Shown: positions 24,476-31,674 of the stretch, one piece after another
Numbering within the stretch: the stretch's first letter is position 1
Layout of the letters: the number at the start of each line of letters is the position of its first letter
Assembly: GCA_910586485.1 (NCBI GenBank)
Contig: CAJUIA010000032.1
Coordinates: forward strand, 1 to 48,690
Length of the DNA: 48,690 nucleotides
From: an uncultured Acetatifactor sp.
Lineage (GTDB): Bacteria; Bacillota; Clostridia; Lachnospirales; Lachnospiraceae
Direction of reading: 5' to 3'
Program-made: the position numbers and the translations under genes
The notes under the pieces: generated by a model
Told to the model about the DNA's origin: nothing
Databases searched by the model: none
What the model saw: the letters and a program-made list of their open reading frames with translations, nothing else

Positions 24476-25975
24476 ATGAGAAAGATAAGTAAAGTACGGG
24501 GAATGGAAAAAATCTGGAGAGGGCTTTTGACACTGGTGCTGGTGGTGCTGGTGGGACTGTCCGCAGACTGTTTTGCCATCGTTAGCCATGCTGAGAGCCA
24601 GGGAAGAGTCACTGCAACCAGCGCAAACATCAGGAAGGAGCCCAGCAGCAGCAGTGAGGTGGTGGGAAGCACCTTAAAGGATAAGATTATTTCCATTAAC
24701 GGTCAGGTGCAGGGAAGTGACGGACATACCTGGTATCAGACTTTTGTCAATTCTGAGACCCTTGGCTATATCCGTTCGGATCTGGTGGAGATCATTGACG
24801 GCAGTACGCCGAGCACGCTTACGCCGACGGAGCCTGTAAATCCCACGACGCCCACCACGCCCACCACGCCTAATACGACCACCCAGGCAGGCGGGGTGGA
24901 GGCCCTGAATCCCGTAGGTGCTACGGTTAAGGGAGACGGCCGCAGGATTCGGAGCGGAGGCTCTACCTCCAACGAGATTGTGACCACCGTTAATAATGGA
25001 TCGGTGCTGACCGTGACAGGAAGGACCGCGGACAGCAGCGGTAAGACCTGGTATCAGGTGAGCTTCAGCGATAACGGTGCAGAGGTGCAGGGCTTTATTC
25101 GTGAAGATTTTATAACGGTTTCCGGAGAGCTGACTCCTTATGTGGAGCCTGAGCCGGAGGTGCCGCCTGTAGATCCGGAGCCGGACCCGGATGTAACGGA
25201 GCCGGACCCTGTGGTTACCAAGGATTACGACACGGAGCTGATTGACGGAGAATGGTATCTTTTGGATTATACCAAGAATGAACAGCAGAAAATACAGGAT
25301 ATTTTCGCTGTGGCAGATAGCAATTCAAAGGCCTACGAGGCAGAGCATAAGAAGGCGGAGAGCGAGAAGGTGGTCATTATTATCCTGATCTTTCTGCTGG
25401 TGGCAGCGGCTTCCGCCATTGCCATGCTGATCTTTAAGATTAAGGATATGTCCGATGACGCATATTTTAATCAGGTTGAACGGGAAACCTTAAGAAGGCG
25501 GGGGGATAACAAAACCCAGGCCGGATCCCAGAAGGTGATGCACACGGTGGGAACGGAGAAGTCCGCTTCCAGGCCCACGGGAACAAGACCCGCAGGCGGC
25601 CCCCAGGGACAGCGTCCGGCAGGCCAGAAGCCCGCAGGTGCGTCACAGGGTCAAAAGCCTTCAGGAGCAAGACCTGTGGAGGGCAGCCAGCGCGCTCAAA
25701 GCGGAAGACCCGCAGGGGCCCCTCAGGGACAGCGCCCGGCAGGCGCAAGACCCGGAGAGGGCGGGCAGCGCCCTCAGGGGGCGAGGCCGGCAGGCACTCA
25801 GGGTCATAAGCCAAGAGAGATTTCGGGAGAGACCGGCCAGGCGGACCGTCAGGGCAGCTCCGATCGGAAGCCTGCGCAGGGACAGCAGGGATGGCAGTCC
25901 AAAAACTTTATGTCCGAGGACGATGATGAATTTGAATTTGGATTTTTAAATTATGACGAGACTGAGGGAAAATAG
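24476..25975 (+). CDS. Membrane protein with two extracellular SH3b domains and a Pro/Ala/Gly-rich cytoplasmic tail
   Basis: Product of 499 residues. It has an N-terminal signal sequence (LLTLVLVVLVGLSADCFA), then an SH3b domain around 43-105 (TATSANIRKEPSSSSEVVG.. GYIRSDLV), a Thr/Pro linker, a second SH3b around 150-220 and a Pro/Glu/Asp linker. A transmembrane helix near 300-322 (VVIIILIFLLVAAASAIAMLIF) is followed by a tail of imperfect RPAG/GQRPAG repeats ending in an acidic DDDEFEFGF segment. SH3b pairs usually bind peptidoglycan, so it may link cell wall and cytoplasm. The repeat tail is biased in composition and probably disordered. Confidence 0.75.
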   Translation: MRKISKVRGMEKIWRGLLTLVLVVLVGLSADCFAIVSHAESQGRVTATSANIRKEPSSSSEVVGSTLKDKIISINGQVQGSDGHTWYQTFVNSETLGYIRSDLVEIIDGSTPSTLTPTEPVNPTTPTTPTTPNTTTQAGGVEALNPVGATVKGDGRRIRSGGSTSNEIVTTVNNGSVLTVTGRTADSSGKTWYQVSFSDNGAEVQGFIREDFITVSGELTPYVEPEPEVPPVDPEPDPDVTEPDPVVTKDYDTELIDGEWYLLDYTKNEQQKIQDIFAVADSNSKAYEAEHKKAESEKVVIIILIFLLVAAASAIAMLIFKIKDMSDDAYFNQVERETLRRRGDNKTQAGSQKVMHTVGTEKSASRPTGTRPAGGPQGQRPAGQKPAGASQGQKPSGARPVEGSQRAQSGRPAGAPQGQRPAGARPGEGGQRPQGARPAGTQGHKPREISGETGQADRQGSSDRKPAQGQQGWQSKNFMSEDDDEFEFGFLNYDETEGK

Positions 25976-25985
25976 ATTTGGTTTT

Positions 25986-26024
25986 GAAAGGGGAGAAGCT
26001 CCGGTGATTCTTCCCTTTCTTTTT
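25986..26024 (+). terminator. Rho-independent terminator
   Basis: GAAAGGGGAGAA (25986-25997) pairs with TTCTTCCCTTTC (26008-26019) with one G-T pair, followed by TTTTT. It ends the SH3-protein transcript directly before the GntR promoter. Confidence 0.8.
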
Positions 26025-26026
26025 GG

Positions 26027-26066
26027 TTGACACCTTACCTGATCTGTTATAATATAAGTATAACAG
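26027..26066 (+). promoter_or_regulatory. GntR/clpC promoter with palindromic operator
   Basis: A consensus -35 TTGACA (26027-26032) is followed by TATAAT (26048-26053) at a short 15-bp spacing, or by TATAAG (26053-26058) at 20 bp. A perfect inverted repeat CTGTTATA (26044-26051) / TATAACAG (26059-26066) covers the -10. YtrA-type GntR repressors bind such palindromes at their own promoter, so autoregulation of the regulator and possibly clpC is likely. Confidence 0.65.
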
Positions 26067-26086
26067 GAGGCGGAAACAGGATTAAT

Positions 26087-26455
26087 ATGATCATAGAAAT
26101 AGATTTTAACAGTGATGAAGCCCTTTATCTTCAGCTTCGCAATCAGATCATTATGGGTATCGCCACCGCACAGTTTCAGGAGGGAGATTCCCTTCCAAGC
26201 GTGCGGCAGCTTGCGGAGACCATTGGAATCAATATGCACACGGTGAATAAGGCATATACTGTTCTGAAGCAGGAGGGGTATGTAAAGGTAGACCGCAGGC
26301 GGGGGGCCGTGATTGCCATTGATATTGACAGAATGAGAACACTTGCGGAATTAAAAAAGGAATTGCAGGTAATCCTTGCTAAGAGCAGCTGTAAAAATAT
26401 TTCCAAAGAAGAAATACATGAATTGATTGAAGAGATTTATGAAGATTATAGATGA
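26087..26455 (+). CDS. GntR-family regulator, YtrA subfamily
   Basis: Product of 122 residues, started at the ATG at 26087; an upstream TTG at 26027 is the promoter -35. The N-terminal winged helix is typical (ALYLQLRNQIIMGIATAQFQEGDSLPSVRQLAETIGINMHTVNKAYTVLKQEGYV), with only a short C-terminal helical tail, as in the YtrA subfamily. Such regulators usually control a neighbouring membrane or stress operon. Here the next gene, clpC, starts 15 bases downstream. Confidence 0.9.
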   Translation: MIIEIDFNSDEALYLQLRNQIIMGIATAQFQEGDSLPSVRQLAETIGINMHTVNKAYTVLKQEGYVKVDRRRGAVIAIDIDRMRTLAELKKELQVILAKSSCKNISKEEIHELIEEIYEDYR

Positions 26456-26470
26456 CGGAGGACAGATAGT

Positions 26471-28912
26471 ATGCAGTCGCAGTTTACAAATAATGCACAG
26501 GAGGCCCTGAAGGCGGCCGCGCGCTGTGCATCTGCCTTAAAGCAGGGATATGTGGGAACGGAGCATATTCTGGCGGGGCTCTTAAAGGAGCAGACCGGTG
26601 TGGCCCATAAGGTACTGGCGGATAATGGGGTAGAGCTTGGGCGTGTGATGGACATGATCCGGGATTCCATTGCCTTTGACGGGGGAGTGGGAATCAAGGA
26701 GAGGGAAGGATATTCTCCCAGAGCCCGGAAGATTCTGGAGGAAGCCCACAGGCAGGCGGCCCGTTTTAACCAGCAGCAGACGGGGACGGAGCATCTTTTG
26801 ATGGCAATTATCAAGGAGGGTGAAAATGTGGCGGTCCGGCTGCTGAACACCCTGGGCATCAATGTGCAGAAAATATATGCGGACACGCTGATTGCCATCG
26901 GTCAGGACGGCAGCCTGTACAAGGAGGATTTGAGCAGGCGGGCGCAGGGAAAGAGCAAGGGCGGCACGCTTGCTCAGTACAGCAGGGATCTGACTGCCAT
27001 GGCCAGGGAGGGAAAGCTGGATCCGGTTATTGGCAGAGAGGATGAAATCCGCCGCCTGATTCAGATTCTGAGCAGAAGAACGAAGAATAATCCCTGTCTG
27101 ATCGGTGAGCCGGGAGTGGGAAAGACTGCCGTTGTGGAGGGGCTGGCCCTTCGGATTATAGAGGGAAAGGTGCCCTTTACGGTGAAGGATAAGCGAGTGC
27201 TTACCCTTGACCTGTCGGGAATGGTGGCAGGAAGTAAATACAGGGGTGAGTTTGAGGAACGGATTAAGAAGGTCATTAAAGAAGTCATTGACAACGGAAA
27301 CGTAATTCTCTTTTTGGATGAGCTGCATACCATCATCGGAGCAGGCGGGGCGGAAGGAGCCATTGACGCCTCCAATATTTTAAAGCCGTCCCTTGCCAGG
27401 GGAGAGCTGCAGATGATCGGCGCTACCACCATAGCAGAGTACCGGAAGTATATAGAGAAGGACGCCGCCTTAGAGCGCAGGTTCCAACCGGTGAATGTGG
27501 AAGAGCCTACGGAGGAAGAGGCAATTCGTATTTTGGAGGGCATCAAGGGAAAATACGAAGAACATCATCAGGTTTCCATCACCTCGGAGGCGGTGGAGGC
27601 TGCAGTCCGGCTGTCAGGGCGTTATATCAACGACAGAAATCTTCCCGATAAGGCCATTGACCTGATTGACGAGGCAGCGGCGGGGGTCAGGCTGCGTTCC
27701 TCGGACGTGCCGGATAAGCTGAAGCCCCTGACGGAACAGATCAAGAAGATGGATTTGCAGATCGAACGCTCCATCCGCATGGAAGCCTTTTCACAGGCGG
27801 CCGAGATTAAGCGGAATCAGGATGCACTGATAAAAAAATATGAACGCACGAAAAAGAGACTTCAGGGAAGCTCGTCAGAGAAGCGGCCGGTGATCGGAGA
27901 AAACGATATTGCCGAGGTGGTTGCCATCTGGACCAAAATTCCGGTACAGAAGCTGGCCCAGAAGGAGAGTGAGCGGCTGCTGAAGCTGGAGGGGATCCTG
28001 CACAGGCGCGTCATCGGTCAGGAGGAAGCGGTAACGGCGGTGGCCAAGGCCATGCGCCGGGGCAGGGTCGGCTTAAAGGACCCCAGACGCCCCATCGGCT
28101 CCTTTCTGTTTCTGGGACCTACCGGCGTAGGAAAGACGGAGCTGTCCAAGGCTCTGGCGGAGGCGATGTTCGGCTCGGAGGATGCCATTATCAGAGTGGA
28201 TATGTCGGAGTATATGGAAGGACATTCGGTGTCCAAGATGATCGGCTCGCCTCCGGGATATGTAGGCTTTGAGGAAGGGGGACAGCTTAGCGAGAAGGTG
28301 CGCAGAAATCCCTATTCCGTGGTGCTTTTTGACGAGATTGAGAAGGCTCACCCTGACGTGTTCAATGTTTTGCTTCAGGTGCTGGACGACGGGCATATTA
28401 CCGATTCCAAGGGAAGAAAGGTCAGCTTTAAGAATACGATATTGATTATGACCTCCAACGCGGGAGCTCAGCGGATCGTAGACCCCAAGAATCTGGGGTT
28501 TGCCGCGGTGGAGGATGCAAAGCGGGATTACGAAAAGATGAAGTCTGGGGTCATGGAAGAGGTAAAGAGAAGCTTTAAGCCGGAGTTTATTAACAGGATT
28601 GATGATATTATTGTGTTCCATCAACTGAATAACGATAATATGAAGGCCATCGTAAGCCTTCTGGCCGCCAATCTGTATAAGCGGTGTGAAGAGCAGATGG
28701 ATATACGGCTGTCCATGAGCGGGGCCTTAAAGGAACATCTGGTGACCAAATATGCGGATGTGAAGATGGGAGCCAGGCCCTTAAAGCGGGCCATTCAGTC
28801 TGTGGTGGAGGATGCCCTGGCGGAAGAGATCCTCATGAAGAAGGTACAGCCCGGAGACGCGGTGACTGCAGGGTACAAAAACGGGAAAGTGGTATTTACC
28901 GTGAAAGGTTAG
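26471..28912 (+). CDS. clpC: ATP-dependent Clp protease ATP-binding subunit ClpC
   Basis: Product of 813 residues. This Hsp100 unfoldase feeds ClpP and controls protein quality. Two N-domain repeats span residues 1-145. The first AAA+ module has Walker A GEPGVGKT at about 212, and a UVR-like coiled segment follows (EAFSQAAEIKRNQD). The second module has GPTGVGKT at about 549. The C-terminal D2-small domain is complete. The usual partners ctsR, mcsA and mcsB are missing upstream; a GntR gene takes their place, so control differs from that in Bacillus. clpP is not in the window. Confidence 0.95.
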   Translation: MQSQFTNNAQEALKAAARCASALKQGYVGTEHILAGLLKEQTGVAHKVLADNGVELGRVMDMIRDSIAFDGGVGIKEREGYSPRARKILEEAHRQAARFNQQQTGTEHLLMAIIKEGENVAVRLLNTLGINVQKIYADTLIAIGQDGSLYKEDLSRRAQGKSKGGTLAQYSRDLTAMAREGKLDPVIGREDEIRRLIQILSRRTKNNPCLIGEPGVGKTAVVEGLALRIIEGKVPFTVKDKRVLTLDLSGMVAGSKYRGEFEERIKKVIKEVIDNGNVILFLDELHTIIGAGGAEGAIDASNILKPSLARGELQMIGATTIAEYRKYIEKDAALERRFQPVNVEEPTEEEAIRILEGIKGKYEEHHQVSITSEAVEAAVRLSGRYINDRNLPDKAIDLIDEAAAGVRLRSSDVPDKLKPLTEQIKKMDLQIERSIRMEAFSQAAEIKRNQDALIKKYERTKKRLQGSSSEKRPVIGENDIAEVVAIWTKIPVQKLAQKESERLLKLEGILHRRVIGQEEAVTAVAKAMRRGRVGLKDPRRPIGSFLFLGPTGVGKTELSKALAEAMFGSEDAIIRVDMSEYMEGHSVSKMIGSPPGYVGFEEGGQLSEKVRRNPYSVVLFDEIEKAHPDVFNVLLQVLDDGHITDSKGRKVSFKNTILIMTSNAGAQRIVDPKNLGFAAVEDAKRDYEKMKSGVMEEVKRSFKPEFINRIDDIIVFHQLNNDNMKAIVSLLAANLYKRCEEQMDIRLSMSGALKEHLVTKYADVKMGARPLKRAIQSVVEDALAEEILMKKVQPGDAVTAGYKNGKVVFTVKG

Positions 28913-29050
28913 CGGGAAGAGAAGCTTTGACGGCCTGCGGCATTCTTTATCTGGACTTGTAAAAATATATGGCGTAACCATGGATTTTCGATTATAATAG
29001 AAGTAACAAAGGCGATTCATGCAACCAATGAACAACAGGAGGGTATACAA

Positions 29051-29464
29051 ATGGCAGTTGTGGAAGAGCTGATCCGCAGTGAGGCGGACGGCAAGGTCAG
29101 TTTCGGCAATCATAAGCTGGCGCAGAAGGCAAAGCTGGAGGATTTTCAGCATGAAGGAGATATTCTGAAGGTTAAGACCTTCCGGGATATTACCAAGCTG
29201 GAAAAGAACGGTATGTTCCTTTATGAGTCCGTTCCGGGAACAAGCGTCCGGAATTATATCGAGAAGGAAAGCGGCGTGGAGTTTGTGGTGGAAGGGGACG
29301 AGGACGCACAGATTACCATCGGTCTGGATGACGATACGGAGTATGAGGTGTTTGTAAACGGTAAGTGCATTGGTACTATGGCTACGGGCCTGGGAGGAAA
29401 GCTTTCCTTAAGCGTGGAGCTGGAAGCGGCAGACGAGGTGCCTGTCAGGATCGAGAGGGTATAA
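29051..29464 (+). CDS. Conserved protein of unknown function
   Basis: Product of 137 residues with no signal peptide or membrane segment, acidic and probably all-beta in its second half (VEFVVEGDEDAQITIGLDDDTEYEVFVNGKCIGTM). I recall close relatives in Lachnospiraceae being labelled 'endosialidase', but no catalytic domain is visible and that label should not be trusted. It has a GGAGGG ribosome binding site and ends one base before radA. A TATAAT at 28993-28998 may be its -10; the -35 is unclear. Confidence 0.7.
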   Translation: MAVVEELIRSEADGKVSFGNHKLAQKAKLEDFQHEGDILKVKTFRDITKLEKNGMFLYESVPGTSVRNYIEKESGVEFVVEGDEDAQITIGLDDDTEYEVFVNGKCIGTMATGLGGKLSLSVELEAADEVPVRIERV

Positions 29465-29465
29465 A

Positions 29466-30860
29466 ATGGCAAAAGGCAAATCGTCAACCGTATTTTTCTG
29501 CCAGAGCTGCGGGTATGAGTCCTCAAAGTGGATGGGGCAGTGCCCAGGATGTAAGGAATGGAATTCTTTTGTAGAAGAGACGGTAAGCAGGGCGCCCCAT
29601 ATGGGGGCGCCTTCTCCTAAGTCAGGCGGGCGCAGCGCGGCTTTGAGCAGTTCCGTTCCCAGCCTGCTTAAGGATATATCCATCAAGGAAGAGGATAAGC
29701 TTTCCACGGGGATCGGGGAGCTGGACAGGGTGCTGGGAGGCGGTATCGTTCAAGGGTCACTGACATTGGTAGGCGGGGATCCGGGGATCGGAAAGTCTAC
29801 GCTGCTCCTGCAGGTATGCCGTAATCTTTCAGGCGGCGGGCATAAGGTACTGTACATATCCGGGGAGGAATCCCTGACGCAGATTAAAATGAGGGCGGAC
29901 AGGATCGGGACCTTTACCAAAGAAATGCTGCTTCTTTGTGAGACGAGCTTAAGCGAAATCTCGGAGATCATCCGTTCACAGAAGCCGGAGGCGGTGGTGA
30001 TTGATTCCATACAGACCATGTATAACGAGGATGTGAGCGCCGCGCCGGGCAGTGTTTCCCAGGTGCGGGAATCCACGGGGGTACTGTTGCAGCTGGCCAA
30101 GGGACTTGGAGTCTCGGTGCTGATTGTGGGTCATGTGACGAAGGAGGGAACGGTTGCGGGGCCCAGAGTACTGGAGCATATGGTGGATACGGTTTTGTAC
30201 TTTGAAGGCGACAGACATGCTTCCTACCGTATTCTGCGGGGCGTGAAAAACCGCTTTGGCTCTACCAATGAGATCGGAGTCTTTGAGATGCGGGAGCAGG
30301 GACTTATGGAGGTGCAGAATGCCTCGGAATATATGCTGGAGGGCAGGCCGGAGGACGCCAGCGGCTCCGTAGTGGCCTGTACCATGGAGGGCACGAGGCC
30401 TTTGCTGGTGGAGATTCAGGCCCTTGTCTGTCACAGTAATTTCGGCATTCCCCGCAGGCAGGCCACGGGGACGGATTTCAACCGGGTAAATCTGTTGATG
30501 GCGGTGCTGGAAAAACGTTCCGGTGTGCAGCTGGCAAGCTGTGACGCTTATGTGAATATTACCGGCGGTATTAAGATTTCGGAGCCTGCCATTGATCTGG
30601 GAATTGTGCTGGCGATCCTCTCCAGCTTCCGCAATCGCCCCATTTCTCCCAAGCTGCTTGCGTTCGGGGAGGTCGGCTTAAGCGGTGAAGTGCGCAGTGT
30701 CAGTATGGCCAGGCAGCGGGCGGCAGAGGCGGCAAAGCTGGGCTTTGAAATCTGTATCGTTCCGTTTGTCTGTGCGGAGGACTGCAGAAAGGTCGGCGGT
30801 ATAGAGGTGATCGGTGTCAAAACGGTGCAGGATGCCATAGACAGGATACTTTCGCGATAG
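29466..30860 (+). CDS. radA: DNA repair protein RadA (Sms)
   Basis: Product of 464 residues. It is a RecA-like branch-migration helicase of recombination. The N-terminal zinc finger CQSCGYESSKWMGQCPGC is followed by Walker A GGDPGIGKS at residues 103-111. The RadA-specific KNRFGS motif sits in the middle, and a Lon-like C-terminal domain contains GGIKISEPAIDLGIVLAI. In many Clostridia radA lies just after clpC; here one small gene sits between them. Confidence 0.96.
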   Translation: MAKGKSSTVFFCQSCGYESSKWMGQCPGCKEWNSFVEETVSRAPHMGAPSPKSGGRSAALSSSVPSLLKDISIKEEDKLSTGIGELDRVLGGGIVQGSLTLVGGDPGIGKSTLLLQVCRNLSGGGHKVLYISGEESLTQIKMRADRIGTFTKEMLLLCETSLSEISEIIRSQKPEAVVIDSIQTMYNEDVSAAPGSVSQVRESTGVLLQLAKGLGVSVLIVGHVTKEGTVAGPRVLEHMVDTVLYFEGDRHASYRILRGVKNRFGSTNEIGVFEMREQGLMEVQNASEYMLEGRPEDASGSVVACTMEGTRPLLVEIQALVCHSNFGIPRRQATGTDFNRVNLLMAVLEKRSGVQLASCDAYVNITGGIKISEPAIDLGIVLAILSSFRNRPISPKLLAFGEVGLSGEVRSVSMARQRAAEAAKLGFEICIVPFVCAEDCRKVGGIEVIGVKTVQDAIDRILSR

Positions 30861-30873
30861 TTTAAAATTTTTC

Positions 30874-30903
30874 TTGCAAAGGCAGCCTGCCTTGTGTTAT
30901 AAT
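30874..30903 (+). promoter_or_regulatory. tRNA-Trp promoter
   Basis: TTGCAA (30874-30879) and TATAAT (30898-30903) with an 18-bp spacer that contains a palindrome AAGGCAG-c-CTGCCTT. The tRNA begins about 38 bp after the -10. Confidence 0.65.
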
Positions 30904-30940
30904 ACATCTCGTCGGTAATTTTGATTTGCCGGCAGGATAT

Positions 30941-31011
30941 AGGGGAATAGTACAATGGTAGTGCGGCGGTCTCCAAAACCGTTGATGGGAGTTCGATCCT
31001 CTCTTCCCCTG
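30941..31011 (+). tRNA. tRNA-Trp (CCA anticodon)
   Basis: Complete 71-nt cloverleaf. The acceptor AGGGGAA (30941-30947) pairs with TTCCCCT (31004-31010), with discriminator G. The anticodon loop CTCCAAA gives CCA. The T-arm GGGAG-TTCGATC-CTCTC has one G-T pair. CCA is not encoded. Confidence 0.95.
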
Positions 31012-31019
31012 CTTAGATG

Positions 31020-31053
31020 AAGTCCGGTGGCCGTAATGGTTACCGGACTTCTT
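31020..31053 (+). terminator. Terminator after tRNA-Trp
   Basis: AAGTCCGGT (31020-31028) pairs with ACCGGACTT (31042-31050), with GGCC/GGTT pairing inside. The T-tract is short (CTTGT). Confidence 0.55.
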
Positions 31054-31138
31054 GTATGTTACAGTAAATCGGGGGAAATTGTATCCAATTAGAAAACGGA
31101 ACACTGGAAAACGCAACCAGAGAAAGGAGAAGATGAGC

Positions 31139-31534
31139 ATGAATCAGGAAGAAAGATTGGAAAAAGCGCTGCAAACCCTGCATGATTACGTATTGGCTCT
31201 TGGGGAGCAGGCAGGCGAAAGTAAGGAATACAGCGAAAGACTGTGGCAGGGGATCCGGCAGTCGGAGGGGATTTTACAGGAGCTGGCTTATTACCATGAT
31301 TACGAAAAATTCCTTTGCAGGTACAGGGTGGCGGGCTATACCCTTGCAGATGTTTTGGTATGGCAGGTGGATCATTTCAAGCTCTACATGGACCGGCCGG
31401 AGGAGATGAACCGTTACCGCACCCCGAAGCTGCTGCTCGCTGCCTTTGACACCATGCTGCAAATGGAAACGGACCCCCTTCCATTTGTAAAGAAAATGGA
31501 AGGCGAGTCCGGTCAGGATGCCGCCAACGGATAA
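31139..31534 (+). CDS. Uncharacterised small protein
   Basis: Product of 131 residues. The ATG at 31139 is 9 bases after AAAGGAG; an ATG at 31133 is also possible but only 3 bases away. The sequence is helical and charged (NQEERLEKALQTLHDYVLALGEQ.., LADVLVWQVDHFKLYMDRPEE), soluble, with no motif I recognise. It lies alone between tRNA-Trp and the branched palindromic element, convergent with the cyclic-nucleotide-binding gene. Confidence 0.65.
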   Translation: MNQEERLEKALQTLHDYVLALGEQAGESKEYSERLWQGIRQSEGILQELAYYHDYEKFLCRYRVAGYTLADVLVWQVDHFKLYMDRPEEMNRYRTPKLLLAAFDTMLQMETDPLPFVKKMEGESGQDAANG

Positions 31535-31574
31535 ACGGAATCGGGAAGAACGCTGTCTAACGCGAATAAGCGAT

Positions 31575-31674
31575 GTGTGAGAAAGGCGCTGCACTTGCGC
31601 CGTAGAAAATCTTCGCGAAACGGCCTCTGCCGCGAACGAAAATTGCGGAACGCAATTTGATTTTCTTCTCAAAC
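31575..31674. repeat. Branched palindromic element, copy 2
   Basis: The outer arms GTGTGAGAA (31575-31583) and TTCTCAAAC (31666-31674) pair with one mismatch. They enclose a GGCGC/GCGCC hairpin (31585-31601) and a second stem GAAAATC/GATTTTC (31605-31611 with 31659-31665). That stem itself holds TTCGCG/CGCGAA (31612-31636) and AAATTGCG/CGCAATTT (31640-31658). The right arm contains the TGA stop of the minus-strand gene ending at 31669. The left arm is identical to that of the copy behind mscL. Confidence 0.75.

Noticed and set aside
24838..24885. Tandem DNA repeat at the Thr/Pro linker
   Set aside because: It is a short coding repeat (PTTPTTP) of the SH3 protein and not a separate element.
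29051..29464. Endosialidase activity
   Set aside because: The name comes from a memory of database labels. The 137-residue protein has no sialidase motifs, so it is listed as unknown.
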